A DNA stretch of 64,000 nt from Deinococcus sp. KNUC1210 (GCF_022344005.1 NZ_CP092190.1:1358501-1422500), one strand, 5' to 3'; counted from the stretch's first letter, positions 1 to 7,344 are shown. Translations and numbers: made by a program. The notes: generated from the sequence alone by a model not told the origin.

Positions 1-182
1 ACGAGGTGAGCCTCGACATGGCCTCGGGCGAGCTGCGGCGCGGCTCTGACGTGTTTCACCTGCCCCCCGCCCCCGAATTTCTGCGCGAGGCCTTGGCCGA
101 GGGCAGCATCCTGGCGTTTTACAAGAAATATCAGCGTTTTCCGGGCGAGGCCCCCGCAGACAGCGGGCCGACTTCAAGCTGA
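1..182 (+). CDS. C-terminal end of an aconitase-family small subunit, probably LysU/HacB (partial)
   Basis: The reading frame is open from the window edge and stops at 180-182. The roughly 59 visible residues contain LAEGSILAFYKKY and end in a short polar tail, the type of C-terminus seen in swivel-domain small subunits of isopropylmalate dehydratase and homoaconitase. Location just upstream of a zinc-ribbon protein, lysW and lysX argues for the homoaconitase small subunit (LysU) of the alpha-aminoadipate lysine pathway, as in Thermus. LeuD (leucine pathway) cannot be excluded from this fragment. The next gene begins only 14 bases downstream, so the genes are probably co-transcribed. Confidence 0.55.
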   Translation, partial: EVSLDMASGELRRGSDVFHLPPAPEFLREALAEGSILAFYKKYQRFPGEAPADSGPTSS

Positions 183-196
183 CTTACACTGTGGGC

Positions 197-532
197 ATGA
201 GTATTTTGGAAGTCATCTGCCCCGTCTGTGATGAGGTGCTGGAACTGAGCGACGCAGACCGCGCCGAACTGGAGATCGGGGACCTGATCGTCTGCGAGAA
301 CTGTCACGCCGAAATGGAAGTGACGCGCAACGCGGGCGACGATTTCGACCTCGAACTGATGGGCATTCTGACCACCTGCCCCAACTGCGGCGAGGAATTC
401 GACGTGACCGAGGACATGCTGGAAGCCAGCGGGACCATCAGTGGCAACGGTTCGGAGGGCGGCGCGGTGGTGCAGTGTCCGCACTGTCAGGCCCATATCG
501 AGCTGGAATTCGAGGAGGAGCCCCAGAGCTGA
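197..532 (+). CDS. Double zinc-ribbon protein, LysW-like N-terminus
   Basis: A 111-residue acidic protein with four CxxC knuckles: C8/C11, C33/C36, C61/C64 and C94/C97, i.e. two consecutive zinc ribbons. The first ribbon (CPVCDEVLEL then GDLIVCENC) resembles the N-terminal zinc finger of the amino-group carrier LysW, but the protein lacks the EDWGE C-terminus to which LysX attaches substrate. I chose ATG 197; a GTG two codons earlier is possible. It lies between the putative lysU end and a cysteine-free lysW, so a role in the same lysine/arginine carrier pathway is inferred from context only. It could also be a general metal-binding or regulatory protein. Confidence 0.8.
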   Translation: MSILEVICPVCDEVLELSDADRAELEIGDLIVCENCHAEMEVTRNAGDDFDLELMGILTTCPNCGEEFDVTEDMLEASGTISGNGSEGGAVVQCPHCQAHIELEFEEEPQS

Positions 533-639
533 ATCTCGGGGCACTCACCTTGACCGGTCTAGGCAATTTCGTTTGAAAAGTAGAAGGCGCTGTAACCTAT
601 CAAGCGCAAAGGAACCCAGGTGGTTCCGGGGAGGGTAGT

Positions 640-813
640 ATGGCAATCGTCAAATTTGAAAGCCCCGAGAGCGGCGCGATCATCGAACTGGAGAATCCTG
701 AACTCGGCGAACTGGTGCTGGACGAAGATACCGGCGTAGAGCTGGAAGTCGTGAGCATCGACCCGCCCCGCCTCGCTCCCGCGCCTCAGGAAGCAGAGGA
801 CTGGGGAGAATAA
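640..813 (+). CDS. lysW: LysW amino-group carrier protein, cysteine-free variant
   Basis: A 57-residue acidic protein ending in EAEDWGE. In LysW the terminal glutamate gamma-carboxyl is amidated by alpha-aminoadipate, and the carrier then shuttles the intermediate between LysX, LysZ, LysY, LysJ and LysK. The body (ELENPELGELVLDED, then GVELEVVSIDPPRLAPAPQ) aligns from memory with Thermus LysW, but the four zinc-binding cysteines of that protein are all replaced, so no zinc finger is possible. It is preceded by GGGGAGGG as ribosome binding site and followed after 82 bases by lysX. The small size hides it among ORFs, but the C-terminal motif makes the call firm. Confidence 0.92.
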   Translation: MAIVKFESPESGAIIELENPELGELVLDEDTGVELEVVSIDPPRLAPAPQEAEDWGE

Positions 814-821
814 GCCGTGAG

Positions 822-876
822 GGTTGATGGCGAATGAGGAACGCGGCAACTGCCCGGCCCTCATTCGCCATCAACC
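822..876. repeat. Long perfect hairpin between lysW and lysX
   Basis: Bases 822-839 and 859-876 are perfect inverse complements (18 bp, beginning GGTTGATGGCGAATGAG), separated by a 19-base loop. There is no T tract, so it is not a classical terminator. It ends 20 bases before the lysX ATG and could tune lysX translation, stabilise the lysW transcript or be a dispersed repeat copy. Confidence 0.75.
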
Positions 877-895
877 AGAACGCATCCCTACTTTT

Positions 896-1750
896 ATGGC
901 CGAACTCGCTGTACTGTACGACCGAATCCGCCCCGACGAGCGGATGCTGTTTGAAGCCCTGGACGAGCTGGGTGTGCCCTATGACAAGGTCTACACACCA
1001 CAGCTGAAATTGACCTTCGATGCGGCTGGCACGGCGCAGGTGCCTTGGAAGGTCGCCATCGAGCGCTGTGTGTCGCAGTCTCGCGGCCACGGCGTCACGC
1101 GGGCGCTGGAGGGCTTCGGCGTCAAGGTCATCAACCCTGCCCACGTCATCGAACTGTGCGGCGACAAGCTGGCGACCAATGCCCGGCTACACGCGGCGGG
1201 CCTGCCCACTCCGCGCACAGGCGTGGCCTTCGACGGCGAGGCAGCGCTGCAACTGATCGAGGACCTCGGGTATCCGGTGGTGCTCAAACCCACTGTCGGA
1301 AGCTGGGGCCGCATGGTCAGCAAGCTGAACGACCGCGACGCCGCCGAAGCCGTGATCGAGCACAAAGAGGTGCTGGGCGGCCCACAGCACGGCATTTTCT
1401 ACGTTCAGGAGCTGATTGCCAAACCCGAGCGCGATATCCGCGCCTTCGTGGTGGGCGGCGTGTGCATCGGGGCGATCTACCGCACTTCCGAGCACTGGAT
1501 CACCAACACGGCACGCGGGGCAAAAGCCAGCCGCTGCGAAGTGACGCCCGAGCTCGCCGATCTGGCAGTCAGGTCGGCGGCAGCGGTCAACGGGCAGATC
1601 GTGGCGATTGATCTGGTAGAAGACCCGCAACGCGGCCTGCTGGTGATCGAGATCAATCACACCATGGAATTCAAGAACTCGGTGAGCACCACCGGCGTCA
1701 ACATTCCAAAAGCGATGGCCGAGTACGCGATTGGCCTGCTGAACGGCTGA
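896..1750 (+). CDS. lysX: LysX, alpha-aminoadipate--LysW ligase
   Basis: An ATP-grasp ligase of 284 residues that joins the alpha-amino group of alpha-aminoadipate to the C-terminal glutamate of LysW, the first carrier-dependent step of lysine biosynthesis. Family signatures are [17 protein letters not shown] ([14 protein letters not shown]) at the N-terminus, [21 protein letters not shown] (ATP-grasp), [16 protein letters not shown] and the terminal [11 protein letters not shown] motif that binds Mg2+ and substrate. ATG 896 fits the family N-terminus; the frame is open upstream to 824, but that extension runs through the hairpin and is not family-like. It lies directly behind lysW. Confidence 0.95.
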   Translation: MAELAVLYDRIRPDERMLFEALDELGVPYDKVYTPQLKLTFDAAGTAQVPWKVAIERCVSQSRGHGVTRALEGFGVKVINPAHVIELCGDKLATNARLHAAGLPTPRTGVAFDGEAALQLIEDLGYPVVLKPTVGSWGRMVSKLNDRDAAEAVIEHKEVLGGPQHGIFYVQELIAKPERDIRAFVVGGVCIGAIYRTSEHWITNTARGAKASRCEVTPELADLAVRSAAAVNGQIVAIDLVEDPQRGLLVIEINHTMEFKNSVSTTGVNIPKAMAEYAIGLLNG

Positions 1751-1800
1751 AGCGAACCGCTCTTCAGTACGGCAGCGGTAAGAAGTTAAAGTAGTTCAAC

Positions 1801-1841
1801 AACGGCAGGATCGGAAGAATAGCTCTTCGATCCTGCCGTTT
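1801..1841 (+). terminator. Probable terminator after lysX
   Basis: AACGGCAGGATCG pairs with CGATCCTGCCGTT across a short AAGA-rich top with one bulge, followed by TTCCTTGCCTT. This strong stem lies about 50 bases after the lysX stop. The next 145 bases up to 1987 are AT-rich and probably hold the promoter of the pilin gene. Confidence 0.7.
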
Positions 1842-1987
1842 CCTTGCCTTGAAGCCGTACTTTCGCTGAGCCAGACCCTGACCTGACTCGTCGGCAGTAC
1901 AGAGCTGGAATACAAAATTAGAACTATGAAACGTTAAGTCGTTAGGTTCTTAAGTATTTTGTCAGTGGAAATTCCTATGCTCCAATT

Positions 1988-2467
1988 ATGAAGAGAAAAA
2001 CATCTGATGTGCTGCACGAAAATGTGGAGATTTTCACGAAAGATCTGCCTTTAGAGGCAGGCACTGTCAAACTTCGCAGGCAGCAGGGCTTTACGCTCAT
2101 CGAGCTTCTCATCGTGATCGCAATTATCGGCATCCTCGCTGCTGTCCTGATTCCCAATCTGCTGAATGCCAGGAAGGCTGCCAACAATACTGCTGCCCAG
2201 TCGTATCTCCGGAATGCCGTGACTGCTGCCGAAAGCTACCGGACGAACTACAACGCACCGGTTGGCACTTCCATCGCCTGCAACGATGCGAAGCTGTTGA
2301 GTGGGACCACGCCCACCAGCATCGACCAAACTGCCAATCAGTGCCTCATCAGCCAGAACGCCAACGGCACGGTTGGATACGTCAAGAGCAGCAACGGCAA
2401 CACCTATCAGTTCAACGGCTCCACCATTGTCGCAGGCACCTTTACGACGCTGCCCAGCCTGCCCTGA
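1988..2467 (+). CDS. Type IV pilin-like protein (prepilin)
   Basis: A 159-residue prepilin. The class III leader is recognised by G^FTLIELLIVIAIIGILAAVL at about residues 34-54: cleavage by prepilin peptidase after G, with Glu at position +5 of the mature protein, and a hydrophobic helix that packs in the pilus core. The mature domain has two cysteines (ACND and QCLI) that could form the D-loop disulphide. The leader is unusually long (about 34 residues) if ATG 1988 is the start; GTG codons at 2009 and 2024 would shorten it. It stands alone, unlike the minor pilin operon at 10928-14887, and may be a major pilin or a competence pseudopilin. Confidence 0.85.
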   Translation: MKRKTSDVLHENVEIFTKDLPLEAGTVKLRRQQGFTLIELLIVIAIIGILAAVLIPNLLNARKAANNTAAQSYLRNAVTAAESYRTNYNAPVGTSIACNDAKLLSGTTPTSIDQTANQCLISQNANGTVGYVKSSNGNTYQFNGSTIVAGTFTTLPSLP

Positions 2468-2508
2468 AGACCCCGGCCACGAGCAGCGGTGCTTGTCCGG
2501 AGGCTGCA

Positions 2509-3741
2509 TCAGTTCCGGAAAATGACCGCTTCGCGCCCGAAGGATCTGACGGCCAGCATCACCAGCAGGGCTGTGAATACCAGATTGACCACCACCGCCA
2601 GCAGCGCCATCGGCGTGTTCAGTACTCCCTTCACGATGTCCAGAATCACCACCATCGCATTGACCACGGGAATGCTGTACAGCGCTGCCCCGCGCCCGAT
2701 GAAGTCGGCAAATTGCAGCCCCACCGCCGGAAGCACGATCAGCAGGGAAATCGGCGTGATGTACGTCTGAGCCTCCTTGTAGCTGCGGGCGAAGATGCTG
2801 ACCGCGATCAGGAGGGCACTCAGCAGCAGGGCTGCCGACAGCGCCATCAGGATCAGAACGGCGATGCTGCCGGGCGTGATGTTCAGCCGCCCGCCCATCT
2901 GCCCTGCCACTGCGCCGATCTGCCCGCGCAGCAGCACCGCACCGATCACGCCCGAAAGCAGCACACCCAGCAGGCCGAATCCGGCGGCGGTCAGGGCGGT
3001 GAGCGTGGTCGCCAGCAGCTTGCCGACCACCACTTCCGAGCGGCGAATGGGCGACACCAGCAGCACTTCCAGCGTGCCGCGCTCCTTCTCTCCGGCGGTG
3101 CTGTCGATGGCAGTTGCCATGCTGCCTGCCAGAATGAATTGCAGCAGAAACATCGGAATGATGAAGGCCAGCTGCCCGCTGGCGGCCTCCTGCGGCCTGC
3201 TGGCATCGAGCGTCTGCACGCGGATCGGCGTCAGGAAACTGGCGGGCAGACCGCGTTCTTTTAATTTGGCGGCGACCAGCGAGGCGTTATACGCACTCAG
3301 TGCCGATTTGAGCTTGCTGATGACGCCGGATTCGGCCTTCAGGTTGCCGAGTTTGGCATAGAGCTGCACCGTTCCGCTCTGACTCCCAGCCTCGGTGGGC
3401 AGCGTCCCCGCGACCTTCAGCACCGCCTGAACCTGACCGCTCTGCACCGCCTTCAGCGCGTCGGTCACGGGCAACAGCCGCACGCCGACCTCACCGCCTG
3501 CATCCTGCGTCAGCTGCGATCTGAGTGCGGCAGGCAGCGTCCCGATCACCCCCACGAGCTGCCGATCCTGGCTCTGCCCACTGAAGGCCCGGCCCAGCAG
3601 CAGCGGAAATCCCACCGTGAACACCGGAATCAGAATCAGCGGCATCAGGATGGTACTGATCAGCGTGCGGCGGTCGCGCAGGGTACTGAGCAGTTCCTTG
3701 CGGGCCACCTGCCATACGAACAGCCAGCGCAGCAGGCTCAT
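2509..3741 (-). CDS. ABC-2 type exporter permease, NatB-like
   Basis: A 410-residue permease with one N-terminal membrane helix (LISTILMPLILIPVFTVGFPLLL), a large extracytoplasmic domain of about 150 residues, then a block of five or more helices including the conserved cytoplasmic stretch STAGEKERGTLEVLLVSPI typical of ABC-2/NatB permeases. The start ATG overlaps the stop of the ATPase gene by 4 bases (ATGA), so the two are translationally coupled partners. The substrate is not evident; NatAB proteins are associated with Na+ or drug export. It converges on the pilin gene with about 40 bases between the stops. Confidence 0.87.
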   Translation of the reverse strand: MSLLRWLFVWQVARKELLSTLRDRRTLISTILMPLILIPVFTVGFPLLLGRAFSGQSQDRQLVGVIGTLPAALRSQLTQDAGGEVGVRLLPVTDALKAVQSGQVQAVLKVAGTLPTEAGSQSGTVQLYAKLGNLKAESGVISKLKSALSAYNASLVAAKLKERGLPASFLTPIRVQTLDASRPQEAASGQLAFIIPMFLLQFILAGSMATAIDSTAGEKERGTLEVLLVSPIRRSEVVVGKLLATTLTALTAAGFGLLGVLLSGVIGAVLLRGQIGAVAGQMGGRLNITPGSIAVLILMALSAALLLSALLIAVSIFARSYKEAQTYITPISLLIVLPAVGLQFADFIGRGAALYSIPVVNAMVVILDIVKGVLNTPMALLAVVVNLVFTALLVMLAVRSFGREAVIFRN

Positions 3742-4481
3742 GCCGGTACTCCCCGCTGCTCGGCCCTGACCTGCAGCATGCGGAAGAAGGCCCGCTCCAG
3801 GCTGGGTTCCCCGGTCTGGGCCAGAATGCCCGGCACCGTGTCCACGGTCAGCAGTTCGCCCCGTTCCAGCACGGCAGCGCGGTCACACACCTCCTCCACC
3901 TCGCTCATGACGTGGGTGCTGTACACCACCAGTCTTCCCTCCTGACGGTATGCCAGCACGAAATCGAGCAGCGCCCGGCGTGCCATCACGTCCAGCCCCG
4001 ACGCCGCTTCATCCAGAAACAGCACGGGCGGATCGTGAATGACGGCGCGGGCGATCACGATCTTCTGCCGCATCCCGGTACTGAATCCGGCGGCGCGGGT
4101 ATCGAGCGTGCCCGACAGATCGAGATGAGCATCGAGCGTTTCGATGCGGGCGTCGGCCTGCGTCCGGCTCATGCCGTATAGCCCGGCGAAATACCGCAGA
4201 ATTTCGCGCCCGGTCAGACGGTCGTACAGGCCCATGCCGCCGTTCACGACGCCGATGCTGCGCCGCACCGCCTCCGCTTCGCGCCCGATATCGTGGCCTG
4301 CCACCGTGCACCTGCCGCTGTCGGCCTGGAGCAGCGTCGCCAGAATCCGCAGCAGCGTGGTCTTGCCCGCACCGTTGGGGCCGAGCAGCCCGAAGACCTC
4401 GCCCGCCTGTGCCGAAAACGTGACGCCCTGCAGCGCCCGGAACTTGCCATACGATTTGCTCAGATCCCTGACCTGTAACAT
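3738..4481 (-). CDS. ABC transporter ATP-binding protein, NatA-like
   Basis: A 247-residue nucleotide-binding domain: Walker A GPNGAGKTT, a divergent signature AAGFSTGMRQK, Walker B VLFLDEAASGLD, and the switch histidine in YSTHVMSEVEEV. It powers the downstream permease at 2509-3741. The gene abuts the Xre regulator stop with no gap (TGA immediately followed by ATG) and overlaps the permease start, so all belong to one operon that begins at 5317. Confidence 0.93.
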   Translation of the reverse strand: MLQVRDLSKSYGKFRALQGVTFSAQAGEVFGLLGPNGAGKTTLLRILATLLQADSGRCTVAGHDIGREAEAVRRSIGVVNGGMGLYDRLTGREILRYFAGLYGMSRTQADARIETLDAHLDLSGTLDTRAAGFSTGMRQKIVIARAVIHDPPVLFLDEAASGLDVMARRALLDFVLAYRQEGRLVVYSTHVMSEVEEVCDRAAVLERGELLTVDTVPGILAQTGEPSLERAFFRMLQVRAEQRGVPA

Positions 4482-4685
4482 TCAGCTCTCTCCTTCTGCG
4501 GGCAGAAAAATTTCCTCGATGGCCTTGCCGAACAGCCTGGAAAGCCGGAAGGCCAGCGGCAGGCTCGGATCATATTTGCCGGTTTCCAGCGCGTTGATGG
4601 TCTGCCGCGACACGTCCAGCCGCTCGGCGAGATCGGCCTGCGTCCAGCCCGCCTCGGCCCGCAGGACTTTGATGCGGTTGTTCAA
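4482..4685 (-). CDS. Small Xre-family HTH regulator
   Basis: A 67-residue single-domain helix-turn-helix protein of the YozG/YgzD type: IKVLRAEAGWTQADLAERLDVSRQTINALETGKYDPSLPLAFRLSRLFGKAIEEIF, with only about 10 residues after the domain. The start is a TTG whose last bases form the stop of the upstream membrane protein gene (TTGA overlap). It is likely the local repressor of its own operon; candidate binding sites are the TTGACA-type repeats at 5317-5402. Confidence 0.85.
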   Translation of the reverse strand: MNNRIKVLRAEAGWTQADLAERLDVSRQTINALETGKYDPSLPLAFRLSRLFGKAIEEIFLPAEGES

Positions 4686-5317
4686 GCACTGCCCCGAGAC
4701 TGCGTTCCCCGCTGCTGCACCAACACCCCGGCGGCATAGATCAGCAGGCCGAACACGCACAGCGTCCACAGCGGAAAAACCATCCCGCTCACCTGCGCCG
4801 CCACGAACCCGACCAGAGCCGCTGCCATGCTCAGCAGGAAGGCGAAGGCCGCCGCCCGTTCCTGCACGCGCTGCGCGTACTCGTCCATCTGGCGGTAGGC
4901 GCGGAAGGCCAGCCAGCCGATGCCCAGCGGCAGAACTCCGAAGATGCCCGCCAGCATGCCGCGCAGAAAGTCCGACGGCTGGAGCGAATACCACAGGCCC
5001 ACGCCCAGCCCGACCAGCACCACCGTGACCGCTGCCGTCGCCAGTCCTGCGACCGAGGAGGCCACCCGCCGATCCCTGGGCAACGCGGCGAGCCGCTCCT
5101 GCTGTTCGTTCATGGCCCCGCGCATCAGCCACAGCAGGGAGCCGGTGCAGCCCAGCGTCAGCAGGAGCAGTCCCCGCACCAGCCAGCGCAGCGCCGCAGA
5201 CGAGGTGGGCTGATCGGCGGCGTTCAGCCCCAGCAGCACCCCCGCGCCCAGCACCAGCACACACGTCGCCACCCACCTCACCCGCCGATGAGCCGTTCCC
5301 TTTCTTCCCTCCGGCAT
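4682..5317 (-). CDS. Multi-pass membrane protein of the NatAB/Xre operon
   Basis: A protein of 211 residues starting MPEGRKGTAHRR, with a positively charged N-terminus and about six predicted membrane segments (for example WVATCVLVLGAGVLLGL, GLLLLTLGCTGSLLWLM, AAVTVVLVGLGVGLWY, TLCVFGLLIYAAGVLV). I do not recognise the family. As first gene of the operon it may sense membrane state or assist the exporter. ATG 5317 is chosen because AGGAGG stands 7 bases upstream; the frame is open far upstream, but that region is the promoter. Its AGGAGG lies in the 4-base loop side of an inverted repeat, described separately. Confidence 0.75.
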   Translation of the reverse strand: MPEGRKGTAHRRVRWVATCVLVLGAGVLLGLNAADQPTSSAALRWLVRGLLLLTLGCTGSLLWLMRGAMNEQQERLAALPRDRRVASSVAGLATAAVTVVLVGLGVGLWYSLQPSDFLRGMLAGIFGVLPLGIGWLAFRAYRQMDEYAQRVQERAAAFAFLLSMAAALVGFVAAQVSGMVFPLWTLCVFGLLIYAAGVLVQQRGTQSRGSA

Positions 5318-5402
5318 GTCAAGCCTCCTTGACACCGAACGTACTCCTCTCGAAACCGCTGTGTCAAGCTTCCTTGTCAAAATGTCAAGCGCCCCTGTCA
5401 AA
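5317..5402 (-). promoter_or_regulatory. TTGACA-repeat regulatory region of the exporter operon
   Basis: Read on the minus strand, four TTTGACA/CTTGACA copies occur at 5396-5402, 5383-5389, 5375-5381 and 5362-5368, spaced 13, 8 and 13 bases apart. A fifth copy (5317-5323) forms an inverted repeat with 5328-5334, TGTCAAG-GAGG-CTTGACA. That repeat encloses the ribosome binding site and ends on the start codon of the membrane protein. The cluster also abuts the divergent gene at 5402. It looks like a multi-site operator for the Xre regulator. Confidence 0.6.
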
Positions 5403-6187
5403 TGGCACAGACCCTCGTTGCCCTCTATTCTGAAGCCGTGTCCGACGCTCTTCCGCCCGATCTGCCCCGATTGTTCGAGCAGCCGCGCTTGCAGGACGTG
5501 AGCCGCTACCTGACAGCTCATGAGGCCGAGTGGCGAGCGCTGGGCGTCACGCGGGTGCGGGTGTTCGGATCGGTGGCGCGGGGCGAAGCGCATCAGGCGT
5601 CGGATATCGATCTGCTGGTCGATCTGGCGCCGGGCAGCGACCTGCTGACGCTGGTGCGGGCGGCCTGGCTGTTCGAGCGCCTGCTGGGACACCGCACCGA
5701 CGTCGTGACCGAGGCGGCGCTGCATCCGGTGCTGCGGGCAGGCGTCCTGGCCGACGCGGTGGATATTCTGGACGACACGCCCCCACCTGCCGCTGTCGAT
5801 CTGCCGCGCAAACGCTGGCGCTGGCGGGCGCAGGCGCTGCTGACACTGCTGGAACAGGCCCGGCAGCAACTGGAAGGGCTAGACTTCGCCGCGTTTCAGG
5901 CCGATACGGCGCGGCAGAACAGCGTGCTGCTGACGCTGCTGCGGCTGGGCGAGGGCACCAAATTCGTGCCGCAGTCCCTACAGGACGCCCACCCCAACGT
6001 GCCCTGGAATGAACTGCGCTCGGTTCGCAACCTGATCGCCCACGATTATTTCGGGCTGGACCTGGGCCTGATCTGGCAGACGGTGAACGTGACCTTACCG
6101 GCGCTGGAGGGGCCGCTGCGGGCAGTCCAGGACGACCCGACACTCACCGATTCCAGCTCTGCCGCCCCGCTCCCGGAGGAACAATGA
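5402..6187 (+). CDS. One-chain nucleotidyltransferase (MNT) plus HEPN protein
   Basis: A protein of 261 residues. Residues 45-125 hold a minimal nucleotidyltransferase: GS56-57 followed after ten residues by D68-I-D70, the GSx10DxD signature of MntA antitoxins. Residues 140-240 are a HEPN domain with R209-NLIA-H214-D-Y216, the Rx4HxY motif of HepT-type RNase toxins, whose tyrosine is AMPylated by MntA in characterised two-gene systems. Here both are fused in one polypeptide. GTG 5438 is an alternative start, since TATTCT seven bases before it looks like a leaderless -10. The next gene overlaps by ATGA. The toxin-antitoxin role is inferred; a housekeeping nucleotidyltransferase is possible. 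Confidence 0.85.
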   Translation: MAQTLVALYSEAVSDALPPDLPRLFEQPRLQDVSRYLTAHEAEWRALGVTRVRVFGSVARGEAHQASDIDLLVDLAPGSDLLTLVRAAWLFERLLGHRTDVVTEAALHPVLRAGVLADAVDILDDTPPPAAVDLPRKRWRWRAQALLTLLEQARQQLEGLDFAAFQADTARQNSVLLTLLRLGEGTKFVPQSLQDAHPNVPWNELRSVRNLIAHDYFGLDLGLIWQTVNVTLPALEGPLRAVQDDPTLTDSSSAAPLPEEQ

Positions 6188-6666
6188 CGACCCACCCAAC
6201 CTGGCATCTGGCACAGGTCAACATCGCTGAACTGAAAGTTCCCATCGGTCATCCGGACGTGCAGGACTTCGTGGACGGACTGGCCCCCATCAATGCCCAG
6301 GCCGAGGCCAGCAGCGGCTTCCTCTGGAGGCTTCAGGACGAGGCGGGCGACGCCACCCAGATCGCCTACGACCCAAACCCGCTGCTGATCGTGAATCTGA
6401 GCGTATGGGAGAGCGCCGACGCCCTGAAAGCCTTCACCTACAGCCCGGAACATCTGGCCTATCTGCGCCGCCGCCGCGAGTGGTTTTCCAGGCTCGCCAC
6501 GCCACATTTCTGCATGTGGTGGATTCCGGCAGGCCACCACCCCACCCCCGCCGAGGCCCGCGAGCGGCTGAGCATGCTGGAAACACACGGCCCCAGCGCC
6601 GCTGCTTTCACGTTCTCCAGACTCTATTCGCCGGAACCGGCTTCCCCGGCATCGTCCCACACATAA
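6184..6666 (+). CDS. DUF3291 domain protein
   Basis: A 160-residue protein fitting the DUF3291 family: WHLAQVNIAELKVPI at the start, central SGFLWRLQDEAGDAT and the SVWESADALKAFTY-SPEHLAYLRRRREWF block. The family has a dimeric alpha/beta-barrel (ferredoxin-like) look related to monooxygenase folds, but no function is established. The start overlaps the HEPN gene stop by 4 bases, so expression is coupled. Its last 43 bases overlap the convergent ridA gene. Confidence 0.85.
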   Translation: MTTHPTWHLAQVNIAELKVPIGHPDVQDFVDGLAPINAQAEASSGFLWRLQDEAGDATQIAYDPNPLLIVNLSVWESADALKAFTYSPEHLAYLRRRREWFSRLATPHFCMWWIPAGHHPTPAEARERLSMLETHGPSAAAFTFSRLYSPEPASPASSHT

Positions 6667-7049
6667 GCTTCGGCCTCGATCTCGACCAGATGCGCCGCGT
6701 CGATCAGTGCGGATACCTGCACCATGCTGCACGCTGGGCGAAGAGCTCCGAACACCTCGCCGTGAACGCGCCCGATGGCTTCCCACTGTGAAATATCGGT
6801 GACGTAGAGGCGGGTGCGGATCACGTGGCGCAGCTCGGCCCCGGCTTCCCGCAGCGCCTCCTCGATGATGGCGAGGGCGGCGCGTGTCTGTCCCGCCGCG
6901 TCACCGGGATGCAGCACCACGCCCGCTGACGTGGCGGTGGTTCCGGCCACCTGTACCACCGGCCCCACCCGCACTGCCCGCGAATACCCCACCACACTTT
7001 CCCAGGGCGACGTCCCCGCGATATTTCTCCGCATGTCCGATGATGTCAC
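6624..7049 (-). CDS. RidA/YjgF/YER057c/UK114 family protein
   Basis: A 141-residue Rid-family protein, expected to be a trimeric enamine/imine deaminase acting on reactive 2-aminoacrylate-like products of PLP enzymes. Motifs include RAVRVGPVVQVAGTTAT, the helix QTRAALAIIEEALREAGAELRHVIRTRLYVTDI and the C-terminal ALIDAAHLVEIEAEAYV. The residue before HLVEIEAEA is Ala rather than the Arg found in canonical RidA, so it may be an Rid subfamily without classical deaminase activity. The start is GTG 7049, or ATG 7034 five codons later. Its 3' end overlaps the DUF3291 gene tail to tail. Confidence 0.9.
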   Translation of the reverse strand: MTSSDMRRNIAGTSPWESVVGYSRAVRVGPVVQVAGTTATSAGVVLHPGDAAGQTRAALAIIEEALREAGAELRHVIRTRLYVTDISQWEAIGRVHGEVFGALRPACSMVQVSALIDAAHLVEIEAEAYVWDDAGEAGSGE

Positions 7050-7057
7050 ACCGCGAG

Positions 7058-7081
7058 TCTGAAGCTTACCGGAGCTTCAGA
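7058..7081. repeat. 9-bp inverted repeat upstream of the Rid gene
   Basis: TCTGAAGCT and AGCTTCAGA flank a 6-base spacer, about 10 bases before the Rid start. It could be an operator for the minus-strand gene or a weak hairpin. The rest of the gap up to 7344 shows no gene; it holds the palindrome at 7225-7237. Confidence 0.45.
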
Positions 7082-7224
7082 TTCGCCGCAGTCTTGAGGG
7101 CCGCCGCGAGAGCCACCGATGCGCTCGCTGAAACAAAGAGCACCCGCCCTCCGTGCCCGTGCGTCTCCAGTCGATCCGCCGAATACACAAAGGGACGCCC
7201 CAACAGTACGAAACATGAAAATGC

Positions 7225-7237
7225 CGTGTGACACACG
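7225..7237. promoter_or_regulatory. Palindrome with TGTGTCACA core
   Basis: CGTGTG-A-CACACG is a perfect 13-base odd palindrome 107 bases upstream of the secreted-protein gene at 7345. The same nine-base core (TGTGTCACA) occurs in a second palindrome at 23045-23057, so it may be the site of a dimeric regulator. Confidence 0.35.
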
Positions 7238-7344
7238 AAATCTTTGATCAGATCGCGCAGAACCTGACCCATTTCTGCAAAAAACCTGCACATATCGCCC
7301 GCATCCTGAACCCATCAGCGAACGCTGCAAAGGGAGGAAAGAAG

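Noticed and set aside
1..182. LeuD of the leucine pathway
   Set aside because: Not excluded by the fragment, but lysW-lysX directly downstream favours the homoaconitase small subunit.
822..876. Intrinsic terminator between lysW and lysX
   Set aside because: No T tract and an unusually long loop; termination here would cut off lysX.
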